8,416 nucleotides of DNA, taken from positions 1 to 8,416 of the forward strand of contig CANQAW010000069.1 of the NCBI GenBank assembly GCA_947589525.1. Direction: 5' to 3'. A model generated the notes under the pieces. That model searched no databases, was not told where the DNA came from, and saw only the letters and a program-made list of their open reading frames with translations. Source of the stretch: Candidatus Gastranaerophilales bacterium (lineage in GTDB: Bacteria; Cyanobacteriota; Vampirovibrionia; Gastranaerophilales; Gastranaerophilaceae). Shown one piece after another: positions 1 to 6,730 of the stretch (position 1 is the stretch's first letter; every line of letters begins with the position of its first letter). Made by a program: the position numbers and the translations under genes.

Positions 1-21
1 GAAGTTCAGACACTAGTTTAA
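1..21 (+). CDS. Possible C-terminal end of translation initiation factor IF-2 (partial)
   Basis: The first 21 bases read in frame 1 as EVQTLV followed by a TAA stop at 19-21, only 12 nt before the rbfA start. IF-2 (InfB) proteins often end in a short beta strand of the type EI-E-I/V-x-R-T-L/I, and infB is the usual upstream neighbour of rbfA, so this may be its tail. Six residues cannot establish identity. The call rests on gene order and a loose resemblance. Confidence 0.35.
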   Translation, partial: EVQTLV

Positions 22-33
22 GTCAGGTAAAAA

Positions 34-384
34 ATGTCATTAAGAAACGAAAGAGTCAGAAAAGCCCTAATGAGAGAAATATCGGATATTATATTCCGTG
101 AAATCAAAGACCCGCAAATTTGCGGTATGGTCTCAATTACGGATGTTGATGTATCTTCCGATAACACGGCAGCCAGAGTTTTTTTCAGCGTTTTTGGCAA
201 TGATGACGTTAAAAATAAAACTGCAAACGCTCTTCAACGTCATGTTCCGCAGATAAGACATGAAGTGGGCAAAAGAATAAGACTGAGAAAAACCCCTTCT
301 CTTTTATTTATTTTAGATGATTCACTTGAACATGGCGCTAAAATGACCGAATTAATCAACAAAATTCAACGCGGCGAATTGTAA
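34..384 (+). CDS. rbfA: Ribosome-binding factor A
   Basis: RbfA is a small cytoplasmic KH-type protein that binds the immature 30S subunit near the 5' end of 16S rRNA and is needed for late 16S processing and cold adaptation. At 116 residues it has the usual family length. The N-terminal helix carries RVRKALMREISDII followed by EIKDP (residues 8-27). The middle strand GMVSITDVDVSSD with AARVFFSVFG matches the family's 'V-T-x-V-x-V-S-x-D' segment. The C-terminal LRKTPSLLFILDDSLEHG segment matches the conserved R-x-T-P-x-L-x-F-x-x-D signature. An AGGT Shine-Dalgarno at 25-28 supports the ATG at 34. The stop overlaps the truB start by one base (TAATG), so the two are probably translationally coupled. 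Identification is secure. Confidence 0.95.
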   Translation: MSLRNERVRKALMREISDIIFREIKDPQICGMVSITDVDVSSDNTAARVFFSVFGNDDVKNKTANALQRHVPQIRHEVGKRIRLRKTPSLLFILDDSLEHGAKMTELINKIQRGEL

Positions 385-1232
385 TGTATTTTCTTAACAT
401 ATATAAACCAAAAGGCATTTCTTCATTTGATGTCATTAAATATTTAAGAAAAAGGCTTAAAATAAAACAAATCGGTCACAGCGGCACGCTTGACCCGCTT
501 GCATGCGGAGTAATGCAAGTGGCTGTCGGAGAAGCTACAAGGCTTCTGGATTTATTAAATTCGGATAAAATTTATATAGCGGAAATGAAATTAGGTTATG
601 CATCATCCACATACGATTCGGAAGGTGAAAAGACTTTTATATCAAATGCAAATATATCGGAAGAAGAGCTGAAACAAACTTTAAAATTATTTTCGGGAAA
701 AATTATGCAAACGCCCCCAAAATATAGTGCAGTTAAAATCAACGGCAAGAGAGCCTGCGACCTTGCCCGATACAATTCAAACGCAAAAATTGACATAAAG
801 CCCAGAGAAATAGAAATATATTCAATCAAACTTCTTAAATTTAAAAAAGACACTGCAATAATTTATGTTTCATGCAAAAAAGGTACATACATTCGCTCAC
901 TTGTAAATGATATAGGCGAAAAGCTCGGATGCGGTGCATATATGAGCAGACTGACCAGAATTAAAGCGGGGAATTTTGAACTCAAAAATTCAAATAAGTT
1001 AGATAATGAAAAATACAAAAAAATCAACCCGCTTGACTGTTTGGACATAAAAACGCTTAAAATCAATGCGCAGCAGCTTCATTTAATAAAAAACGGAAAT
1101 TTTATAAAGCTTACGGATACTAAATTTAAAGATGATGAATTTATATTATTAACAAATAATAATAAAGTTGTATCTCTTTGCAAAATATCGGATAATTTAA
1201 TAAAGCCCAAAAAAAATTTTAAGGACGAATAA
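384..1232 (+). CDS. truB: tRNA pseudouridine(55) synthase TruB
   Basis: TruB isomerises U55 in the T-loop of most tRNAs to pseudouridine. The 282-residue product is of normal or slightly short length. Motif I is YKPKGISSFD (residues 7-16). The catalytic loop GHSGTLDPLACGVM (31-44) contains the nucleophilic aspartate D37. The TPPKYSAVKINGKRACDLAR segment and KKGTYIRSLVNDIGEKLGCG carry the other conserved TruB motifs, including the tyrosine and arginine of the active site. The last 70 or so residues form a short, lysine-rich PUA-like C-terminal domain that is much less conserved. The ATG at 384 shares one base with the rbfA stop and has no clear Shine-Dalgarno, which fits translation by coupling. 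The gene order rbfA-truB is classic, but the usual next gene ribF is absent here. Confidence 0.96.
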   Translation: MYFLNIYKPKGISSFDVIKYLRKRLKIKQIGHSGTLDPLACGVMQVAVGEATRLLDLLNSDKIYIAEMKLGYASSTYDSEGEKTFISNANISEEELKQTLKLFSGKIMQTPPKYSAVKINGKRACDLARYNSNAKIDIKPREIEIYSIKLLKFKKDTAIIYVSCKKGTYIRSLVNDIGEKLGCGAYMSRLTRIKAGNFELKNSNKLDNEKYKKINPLDCLDIKTLKINAQQLHLIKNGNFIKLTDTKFKDDEFILLTNNNKVVSLCKISDNLIKPKKNFKDE

Positions 1233-1233
1233 A

Positions 1234-1866
1234 ATGAATACTTTTGTTAAAACTTTTTTGATTTGCTTGGTTTTGTGTCTTGGTTTTTTGTTTTATAAAA
1301 TAATGGGAGAAAACAGTTTTTCTCCCGAATTAAAATTATCGGAGAATAATGAATTTTACCAAATGGAACGCAAGAACGACACAAATAGCGAAATTACACA
1401 AAGTGAACAAAAAATAATTCAAGAACAAAATAAACAGGTGGAAGAATACAATAAAAAAGCTCAGGAAGAAGTTAAAAAATATACTCAATACTGCTATTTT
1501 TTCAATAAAAACGGTGAGTTAACGGAAATAAAAAGAGAGCTTAATTCAAAACCGACTCTTGAAAGTGTCATAACCGCATTGCTTAAAGGCCCTATGATAT
1601 CTGAAACGAAAAACGGAATATATTCTGAAATTCCACCGAATGTTGATTTAATTTCCGTCAAAAAAACTAACAGCACAATTATAATAAATCTCTCTTCCAA
1701 TTTCGGAAACGGCGGAGGCAGTCAAAGTGTCGAAAACAGAGTTAAACAGCTTAATAAAACCATCAAACGTTATCATCCGGATAAATCGGTTTATCTTCAT
1801 ATAAACGGCAAAGAAGTTGAATATTTGGGCGGAGAAGGGATTTATATAAAACAGCCTCTTGAATAG
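1234..1866 (+). CDS. Membrane-anchored GerMN-domain protein
   Basis: This 210-residue protein has an uncleaved-looking N-terminal signal anchor (hydrophobic residues about 5-20; the cysteines at 11 and 15 are not in a convincing lipobox). A charged, probably coiled-coil linker rich in E, Q, N and K follows (about 45-83), then a GerMN domain (about 86-205). GerMN hallmarks are YFFNKNGELTEIKRE, the 'LESVITALLKGP' helix, the IPPNVDLISVK strand, IIINLSSNFGNGGG, the VKQLNKTIK helix, and the closing VYLHINGKEVEYLGGEG. The domain is known from spore germination protein GerM and from envelope proteins of non-sporulating bacteria; its biochemical role is not established. The start follows truB by one base and has an AAGGA Shine-Dalgarno at 1221-1225 inside truB, so it is the last gene of the rbfA-truB unit. 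I infer an extracytoplasmic envelope function. Confidence 0.85.
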   Translation: MNTFVKTFLICLVLCLGFLFYKIMGENSFSPELKLSENNEFYQMERKNDTNSEITQSEQKIIQEQNKQVEEYNKKAQEEVKKYTQYCYFFNKNGELTEIKRELNSKPTLESVITALLKGPMISETKNGIYSEIPPNVDLISVKKTNSTIIINLSSNFGNGGGSQSVENRVKQLNKTIKRYHPDKSVYLHINGKEVEYLGGEGIYIKQPLE

Positions 1867-2589
1867 TTAAATTTCAATCCAATTATCGGGCTTGTATTTT
1901 CGATTGTTGTTTTTTTGAATTATTTTTAAACTGTAGCTTTTATCTGCCAGCAGTGATGACCAAAAATTTAAAGAATACGAACTGTTTTCGGGAATAATAG
2001 AGTGTTTGCATCTGGACAAGAAATAAAAATTTTCCTTCCAGTTTAGTTCATTTAGAATTTTATATTCAAAGTCAAGAAAAAAATCATGCTCAATTTCGCC
2101 GTCCGTAAAAATGAATAAAACCGGATTTTTTAAATATTTATTTAAACGAGCGCACGCTCTGTCGATAAAATCCCAATCTATTTTGTTATTATTGATATCC
2201 GAGCTGTTTAAATAGACCCCTATAGAGTTACGGGCGGTAATCTCATCTAAAACATCATAATTTACAATAAAATCCAGCTTATCAAATTTAATACACTTAA
2301 GAATATCATCATCTAAATATTTAATGTCGTCTGTTTTAAAATGTTTATTACAAACAAGATTTTTTGCGGAATTTTTTATTATATTATTAAATCTTGAAGA
2401 TGAAAGATAGTTGGGTTCAATTGAAAAATACTTCATTTTATCTTCAAATCTTTTGCGTTTTCTCGGATTATTTTCAAAAAAGCATTTAGCTTTTTTCTCT
2501 TTTTCATAAATTTTGCCGTAAGCATAATTAGAAAAATTATCCGCAAAGTTATCGCAATATTCCAGTAAAACTAAATTCTCATCCATCAT
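1867..2589 (-). CDS. Divergent GT11 (alpha-1,2-fucosyltransferase)-like protein, likely without normal donor-binding motifs
   Basis: This 240-residue, soluble-looking protein follows the plan of family GT11. NYAYGK (21-26) matches the 'FQYAYGR' helix after the GT11 glycine loop. KRFEDKMKYFSI (46-57) matches the 'R-x-F-E-L-x-x-F-x-I' segment. NSIGVYLNSSDI (121-132) sits where HxRRxD lies. NPVLFIFTDG (155-164) matches the 'FFIFSDD' strand. Best of all, LSRCKHSIIPENSSYSLNFW (191-210) matches the C-terminal 'MS-x-C-K-H-x-I-I-A-N-S-S-F-S-W-W' motif. However, the N-terminal GGLGNQ loop is absent (CDNFADN at 12-18). In HxRRxD the His and both Arg are replaced (Y126, N128, S129/S130) and only D131 remains. 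The family is usually near 280-300 residues, so it is also short. The frame is open throughout, so this is not an obvious pseudogene. It starts with two ATG codons (2587-2589 and 2584-2586) and no clear Shine-Dalgarno. Its stop abuts the GerMN stop. Function is unknown: perhaps a pseudo-enzyme or a transferase with altered specificity. Confidence 0.6.
   Translation of the reverse strand: MMDENLVLLEYCDNFADNFSNYAYGKIYEKEKKAKCFFENNPRKRKRFEDKMKYFSIEPNYLSSSRFNNIIKNSAKNLVCNKHFKTDDIKYLDDDILKCIKFDKLDFIVNYDVLDEITARNSIGVYLNSSDINNNKIDWDFIDRACARLNKYLKNPVLFIFTDGEIEHDFFLDFEYKILNELNWKENFYFLSRCKHSIIPENSSYSLNFWSSLLADKSYSLKIIQKNNNRKYKPDNWIEI
1880..1916 (+). terminator. Rho-independent terminator of the rbfA-truB-GerMN operon
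   Basis: On the + strand CAATTATCG (1880-1888) pairs with CGATTGTTG (1901-1909), a 9-position stem with one T-T mismatch and one G-U pair, across a 12-nt loop. It is followed at once by seven T residues (1910-1916). It begins 14 nt after the GerMN stop codon. Because the neighbouring gene converges with no spacer, the whole terminator lies inside the C-terminal coding region of the GT11-like gene on the opposite strand. Confidence 0.55.
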
Positions 2590-2613
2590 ATATAAAATTA
2601 ATCACTTGATTTA

Positions 2614-2645
2614 TTTACATTTAAATTTAACATAAATATTATAAT
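2614..2645 (+). promoter_or_regulatory. Putative lgt promoter
   Basis: The 94-bp divergent spacer contains a perfect -10 box TATAAT at 2640-2645, with a TTTACA -35-like hexamer at 2614-2619. The 20-bp spacing is longer than ideal. A start near 2652 would give lgt a leader of about 32 nt. The -10 overlaps a TATAAT on the other strand. Spacers this AT-rich produce such boxes by chance, so confidence is modest. Confidence 0.35.
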
Positions 2646-2666
2646 AAAATAGTAATTATTAATAAA
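2638..2666 (-). promoter_or_regulatory. Putative promoter of the GT11-like gene
   Basis: Read on the minus strand, 2643-2638 is a perfect TATAAT. A weak TTTATT occupies the -35 position (2666-2661), 17 bp away. A start near 2631 gives a leader of about 42 nt. The box shares bases with the lgt -10 because the sequence TATTATAATA (2637-2646) is a perfect palindrome. Confidence 0.3.
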
Positions 2667-2683
2667 TTTTACGAAAGCGCAAT

Positions 2684-3487
2684 ATGGAAATTATCATAAA
2701 CCCGCATCATAATCCCGTATTTATGTACATATTTAACTACCCCATACGCTATTACGGCATAATTTTATCCTTTGCAATTTTTACGGGTATATTTCTTGCA
2801 CAGTATTTTGTTAAAACAAAAACCGATATGAAAACTTTCTATTATTTCGAACGTTCAATTCCTCTTACCGTTGCTCTGGGTTTAATTGGGGCAAGATTGT
2901 TTTATGTGTTAGGTTCATTGGATTATTTTTCTCAAAACCCAAAAGAAATTTTTATGATTAATCATGGGGGAATATCGATATGGGGTGCTATATTTTTTGG
3001 AATTATCGGGATTTATCTTTATACAAAATCTAAAAAAATATCATTTTTAAAGTATGCGGATTTTTGGTCGCTGGTTCTGCCGTTATGTCAGGCAATAGGC
3101 AGATTTGGCAATTATTTCAATCAGGAAGCATTCGGAAGACCTGCACAAGGTTTCATTAAGCTGTACGTTGATAAGCCTTATCGACCGCAAAATTTCACGG
3201 ATATCGAATTTTTTGAGCCTGCATTTTTATACGAAAGTATACTTGATATATGCGCTTTTATGGTTCTTTTATATTTGTTTAAAAAATTCAACAACTTAAA
3301 ATCAGGAACTATATTTTTTAGCTATTTGACAATATATTCAATAATAAGGCTCGCAATCGAAAGCATAAGAATTGACAGCATTTTAAATGTCTCCGGCTTT
3401 CCCGTAGCAAGCCTTATTAGCATAATTGCCGTTATATTCGGCATTACGGGGTTATTACTTATTCATTGCAAAAGCTTTAATCATTGA
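2684..3487 (+). CDS. lgt: Phosphatidylglycerol--prolipoprotein diacylglyceryl transferase
   Basis: Lgt is the inner-membrane enzyme that moves diacylglycerol from phosphatidylglycerol to the lipobox cysteine of prolipoproteins, the first step of lipoprotein maturation. The 267-residue product has several membrane segments. Conserved elements are IRYYGI (21-26), GARLFYV (69-75), the GGISIWGA loop (95-102), AIGRFGNYFNQEAFGRP (137-153; the essential IGR arginine is R140, with N143 of the signature), EPAFLYES (178-185) and YSIIRLAIESIR (218-229; equivalent of E. coli R239 is R222). At the position of E. coli H103 this protein has W100. The start has only a weak GAAAG upstream (2673-2677). The gene is transcribed away from the GT11-like gene, and its last 33 nt overlap the 3' end of gpmI on the opposite strand. 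Family assignment is secure. Confidence 0.95.
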   Translation: MEIIINPHHNPVFMYIFNYPIRYYGIILSFAIFTGIFLAQYFVKTKTDMKTFYYFERSIPLTVALGLIGARLFYVLGSLDYFSQNPKEIFMINHGGISIWGAIFFGIIGIYLYTKSKKISFLKYADFWSLVLPLCQAIGRFGNYFNQEAFGRPAQGFIKLYVDKPYRPQNFTDIEFFEPAFLYESILDICAFMVLLYLFKKFNNLKSGTIFFSYLTIYSIIRLAIESIRIDSILNVSGFPVASLISIIAVIFGITGLLLIHCKSFNH

Positions 3488-4993
3488 TTTTCCCGTCATT
3501 TCATCAGGCTTTTTAATGCCAAAAATATCCAGAACGGAAGGAGCAATATCAGCCAAAACACCCTCTGTTCTTAATTCAACCCTGTCATTTGAAACTACGA
3601 TAAAAGGAACGGGATTAGTCGTGTGCGCCGTATGAGGTGTGTTTGTATCAGGATTAAACATTGTCTCCGCATTTCCATGGTCAGCCGTAATAATCATTAC
3701 AACATTATTTTTAAGTGCTTTTTTGGCAATTTTTCCTACACACTCATCAACGGCTTCACAGGCTTTAATTGAAGCTTCAATAATACCCGTGTGACCAACC
3801 ATATCGGGATTGGCAAAATTAACAAGTATAAACTGATATTCTTCATCATCGAGTGCATGCAATACGTTATCACACACTTTTGGCGCACTCATTTCAGGCT
3901 GCAGGTCATAAGTTGCAACCGAGGGTGAATTAACAAGAGCTCTTTGTTCAAGTCTGCCTGATTTTTCAACTCCGCCGTTAAAGAAAAAGGTAATGTGAGC
4001 ATACTTTTCCGTCTCTGCGGTTCTGAACTGCTTTATATTATTTTCATCTAAAACATCCCCGAGAATGTTTTTAAGAGTTTGAGGTCTGAATGCAACAGGA
4101 ACACTAAAAGTTTCGTCATATTGCGTCATACAGACGTAATACAGATTATTGATGATTTTTTTACGCTTAAATCCGTCAAAATCCGCCTCATTAAATGCTC
4201 TTGTTATTTCTCGCGCTCTGTCCGGTCTGAAGTTGAAAAATATAACCGCATCACCCGAATTTATTCTTCTTGGAGAAATCGCAACCGGCTCTACGAATTC
4301 GTCCGTTACGTTGTTTTTGTAAGAACTTTCGATAGCATCAATTGAATTATCAAACGAGGGATTATCCAGAGTAAGGCAGTCATAAGCTCTCTCTACTCTG
4401 TCCCAGCGTTTGTCTCTGTCCATAGCCCAATATCTGCCGATAATTGAAGCTACTTTAGGCAAATTATATTTTTCAAGCTCGGCTTCAATGTCTTTCAAAT
4501 AATCAATAGCAGAACTCGGAGGAGTATCTCTGCCGTCAAGAAACGCATGCAGATACACTTCTTTTAAATCGTTTTGAGCCATCATTTTAATCAAAGCTTT
4601 AAGATGCTTAGTTGCGCTGTGCACTCCGCCGTTAGACAATAAACCGTATATATGAACAGCGGAATTGTTTTTCTTAACATGGTTAATTGCATTTAAAAAT
4701 TCTTGGTTTTTAAAAAAATCACCGTCATCAATTGCCTTATTAATTCTGGTTAATTCCTGATAAACAACTCTTCCTGCACCGATGTTTAAATGTCCTACTT
4801 CACTGTTGCCCATTTGACCTTCGGGAAGTCCGACACTTAGACCGTCGGCATGTAATATTGTATTTGGCATGGTTTTTAATAATCTGTCATAGTTTTGAGT
4901 ATTTGCCTTATATATAGAATTATATTTTGTATCATTTGAAATTCCCCATCCGTCCAATATGCACAAAAGCACTCTTTTTTTAGTATTTTGCAT
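3455..4993 (-). CDS. gpmI: 2,3-bisphosphoglycerate-independent phosphoglycerate mutase
   Basis: This cytoplasmic, metal-dependent (usually Mn) enzyme of glycolysis and gluconeogenesis interconverts 3- and 2-phosphoglycerate through a phosphoserine intermediate. The frame is open up to an ATG at 5038, but I choose the ATG at 4991-4993 (512 residues, the usual length). It has a GAGGT Shine-Dalgarno 6 nt upstream, and the protein then begins just before the LCILDGWG metal-binding motif (D14). The upstream starts have no ribosome site. The catalytic serine is S64 in GNSEVGHLN. Other signatures, in order, are SNGGVHS, HAFLDGRDTPP, IIGRYWAMDRDKRW, FFNFRPDRAREI, FRTAETEKYAH, NPDMVGHTG, ITADHGNAE and PHTAHTTNPVP, together the full phosphatase-like and phosphotransferase domains. 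It is a lone gene, divergent from nadB and converging on lgt with a 33-nt overlap. Confidence 0.97.
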   Translation of the reverse strand: MQNTKKRVLLCILDGWGISNDTKYNSIYKANTQNYDRLLKTMPNTILHADGLSVGLPEGQMGNSEVGHLNIGAGRVVYQELTRINKAIDDGDFFKNQEFLNAINHVKKNNSAVHIYGLLSNGGVHSATKHLKALIKMMAQNDLKEVYLHAFLDGRDTPPSSAIDYLKDIEAELEKYNLPKVASIIGRYWAMDRDKRWDRVERAYDCLTLDNPSFDNSIDAIESSYKNNVTDEFVEPVAISPRRINSGDAVIFFNFRPDRAREITRAFNEADFDGFKRKKIINNLYYVCMTQYDETFSVPVAFRPQTLKNILGDVLDENNIKQFRTAETEKYAHITFFFNGGVEKSGRLEQRALVNSPSVATYDLQPEMSAPKVCDNVLHALDDEEYQFILVNFANPDMVGHTGIIEASIKACEAVDECVGKIAKKALKNNVVMIITADHGNAETMFNPDTNTPHTAHTTNPVPFIVVSNDRVELRTEGVLADIAPSVLDIFGIKKPDEMTGKSMIKAFAMNK

Positions 4994-4998
4994 AATTA

Positions 4999-5003
4999 AC
5001 CTC
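4999..5003 (-). promoter_or_regulatory. Shine-Dalgarno that fixes the gpmI start
   Basis: Reading the minus strand, GAGGT at 5003-4999 lies 6 nt before the ATG at 4993-4991. An in-frame ATG at 5005-5003 overlaps this site and the one at 5038-5036 lies further upstream; neither has a comparable site, so the shorter protein is preferred. Confidence 0.7.
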
Positions 5004-5014
5004 ATAAAAATATT

Positions 5015-5043
5015 ATTGTACAGAAAATATTTTACCACAGAAA
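5015..5043 (-). promoter_or_regulatory. Putative gpmI promoter
   Basis: On the minus strand a TACAAT box (5020-5015) lies about 22 nt upstream of the chosen gpmI start codon. The hexamer 17 bp further upstream (TTTCTG, 5043-5038) is a poor -35. A start near 5008 would give a short leader that just includes the Shine-Dalgarno. This is weak evidence, resting mainly on position. Confidence 0.28.
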
Positions 5044-5058
5044 TATGCGTAAAATATT
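5026..5058. repeat. 10-bp perfect inverted repeat between gpmI and nadB
   Basis: AATATTTTAC (5026-5035) and GTAAAATATT (5049-5058) are exact inverted copies separated by 13 nt. The arm centres are 23 bp apart, about two helical turns. The left arm is also part of the palindrome AAAATATTTT (5024-5033). The repeat overlaps the presumed gpmI promoter and lies upstream of the presumed nadB -10, the position expected of a dyad operator. No regulator can be assigned from this sequence. Confidence 0.5.
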
Positions 5059-5085
5059 CGATTTTTAATTAATTTCTTTTTAGTA

Positions 5086-5104
5086 TATGATATAAGTACA
5101 AGGT
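5086..5104 (+). promoter_or_regulatory. Putative nadB -10 region and Shine-Dalgarno
   Basis: TATGAT (5086-5091) is a reasonable -10 box. Only AT-rich sequence without a clear -35 lies above it. An AAGGT ribosome site (5100-5104) sits 6 nt before the nadB ATG. A start near 5098 would give a very short leader, leaving no room for a leader riboswitch. Confidence 0.35.
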
Positions 5105-5110
5105 AACAAA

Positions 5111-6730
5111 ATGAAATATTCAAGATACAATGCAATAATTATAGGAAGCGGAATAAGCGGTTTATATTTGGCAAACAAGCTTTCCTTAAATAACAAATTT
5201 AAAGAAGGAATACTTATAATTACAAAAGAAGAATTGTTTTCGGGTTCTTCCTCTCTGGCTCAGGGCGGAATTGTCTGTGTTATACCGGAAATAAACAAAA
5301 AAGATTCCATAGAATCACACATTAAAGATACAATTAAAGCAGGATGCGGAATCAATAACCTGCAAACAATTAAACTTGTATCGGAAAAATCTTCCGAAAT
5401 AGCGCAGGAACTAATAAGCTACGGTGTTAACTTTGACAAAAACGAAAACAACAGTCTGAATTTTACCCTTGAGGGCGCTCATTCATGTCCGAGAATATTA
5501 CATTCACAAGGAGATTCAACAGGAAAAGTCATAGAAGAAGCTTTATGCAGAAACCTTCAAAAAACAAACAACCTTGAACTATACACCAACACAATGGCTG
5601 TTGAACTTCTTGTAGATGATGACAATACTTGTAAAGGAATAATCTCATACAACTGGTTAAAAAATGAATATGAGGTAATTTATTCAAACAATATAATAAT
5701 AGCAACAGGCGGAATAGGACAATTATACAAAGAAACTACCAATCCCAAGACGCAAACGGGCGATGGAATTGCGCTTGCATACAATGCGGGTGCAAAAGTT
5801 GAAGATATGGAATTTGTTCAATTTCACCCCACCGCAATGTATATAAAAAATCATAAAAAATCAATGCCTCTTGTATCGGAATCGGTCAGAGGAGAAGGGG
5901 CAAAACTTGTCGACTTGGACGGAAATTATTTTGCCAAAAACTATCACATACAAGCTGATTTAGCCCCCAGAGACATAGTTTCAAGAGCAATAATACAACA
6001 AATGGAGTTAACCGAAACAGACTATGTAAATCTTGACATTTCTCAAATAGGAATAGAAAAATTCAAACAAAGATTTCCGACCATATTAAAACTGCTAAAC
6101 GAAAACAATATTGACATACAAACGGGTTTAATTCCCGTAAAACCTGCACAGCACTATTTTATGGGCGGTATAAAAGTAAATTTAAATTGTGAAACCGAAA
6201 TTAAAAATTTGTATGCCATAGGAGAATGCGCATCAACCGGTTTGCACGGCGCAAACAGACTTGCTTCAAATTCTCTGCTGGAATGCTGTGTTTTTGCAAA
6301 TCTGCTGGCGGATAAAATTGCAAAAAACAATACAGAGCCTCCAAAAATCTTCGGCAAAAAAATTAAAAGCGTCATTGATAAATATTCAAATGAAGAAGAC
6401 TTACAGGACTGCACCGCCGAATTAAACATTTTATTTGGCAAACTTCAGGATATAATGAGTGCCGATGTTGCAATAAGACGGAACTATAAAGGATTATCGC
6501 ACGCAATTAATCAAATAAAACAAATAAAACAAGAAATTATTTCGCTTAATCCCGCCAAAAATCGTGAGTTTTACGAACTAAATAATGCTCTGTGCTGTGC
6601 CGAGCTGATAACACAAAGCGCAATAGAGCGAAAAAACTCAATCGGAGCGCACTACAGAGAAGATTATCCTCACAAGAGCATAGAAATAAAAGAAAGAAAA
6701 ATTAATTATGAACAAATTTTATCTCGATAA
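5111..6730 (+). CDS. nadB: L-aspartate oxidase
   Basis: NadB is the cytoplasmic FAD enzyme that oxidises L-aspartate to iminoaspartate, the first step of de novo NAD synthesis. The 539 residues cover the whole family. The FAD Rossmann loop is GSGISG (12-17). SGSSSLAQGGI (44-54) is the isoalloxazine-contacting segment. The capping domain and active site carry E121 (TLEGAHS), H239 (FHPT), R287 (LAPRDIVSRA), H348 (QHYFMGG) and R383. The diagnostic GLHGANRLASNSLLE (378-392) separates NadB from succinate dehydrogenase and fumarate reductase flavoproteins, which share the fold. The C-terminal helical domain (about 430-520) includes DVAIRRNYKGL. The ATG at 5111 has a strong Shine-Dalgarno. nadC starts 23 nt before the stop, so the pair is probably coupled. 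Confidence 0.96.
   Translation: MKYSRYNAIIIGSGISGLYLANKLSLNNKFKEGILIITKEELFSGSSSLAQGGIVCVIPEINKKDSIESHIKDTIKAGCGINNLQTIKLVSEKSSEIAQELISYGVNFDKNENNSLNFTLEGAHSCPRILHSQGDSTGKVIEEALCRNLQKTNNLELYTNTMAVELLVDDDNTCKGIISYNWLKNEYEVIYSNNIIIATGGIGQLYKETTNPKTQTGDGIALAYNAGAKVEDMEFVQFHPTAMYIKNHKKSMPLVSESVRGEGAKLVDLDGNYFAKNYHIQADLAPRDIVSRAIIQQMELTETDYVNLDISQIGIEKFKQRFPTILKLLNENNIDIQTGLIPVKPAQHYFMGGIKVNLNCETEIKNLYAIGECASTGLHGANRLASNSLLECCVFANLLADKIAKNNTEPPKIFGKKIKSVIDKYSNEEDLQDCTAELNILFGKLQDIMSADVAIRRNYKGLSHAINQIKQIKQEIISLNPAKNREFYELNNALCCAELITQSAIERKNSIGAHYREDYPHKSIEIKERKINYEQILSR

Noticed and set aside
498..519. CTTGCAT-N8-ATGCAAG inverted repeat in truB
   Set aside because: It lies in the codons of the highly conserved catalytic region, where the protein constrains the sequence. 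No T-run or regulatory context accompanies it.
3427..3443. TGCCG-N7-CGGCA hairpin just past the gpmI stop as a gpmI terminator
   Set aside because: A clean 5-bp stem, but no T-run follows it on the minus strand and it lies in lgt membrane-segment codons.
3484..3510. Possible lgt terminator (TGAT/ATCA stem followed by CTTTTT)
   Set aside because: The stem has only four or five weak pairs with a 10-12 nt loop; not distinguishable from chance in AT-rich sequence.
4079..4345. 88-residue open frame on the + strand within gpmI, and similar antisense frames in truB, nadB, nadC and lgt
   Set aside because: These are shadows of well-conserved genes, with no ribosome sites and no recognisable motifs.
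4994..5038. N-terminal extension of gpmI by up to 15 residues, starting at the ATG at 5038
   Set aside because: The extension is hydrophobic and AT-encoded, has no ribosome site and adds nothing to the family's usual length. The ATG at 4993 has GAGGT at ideal spacing.
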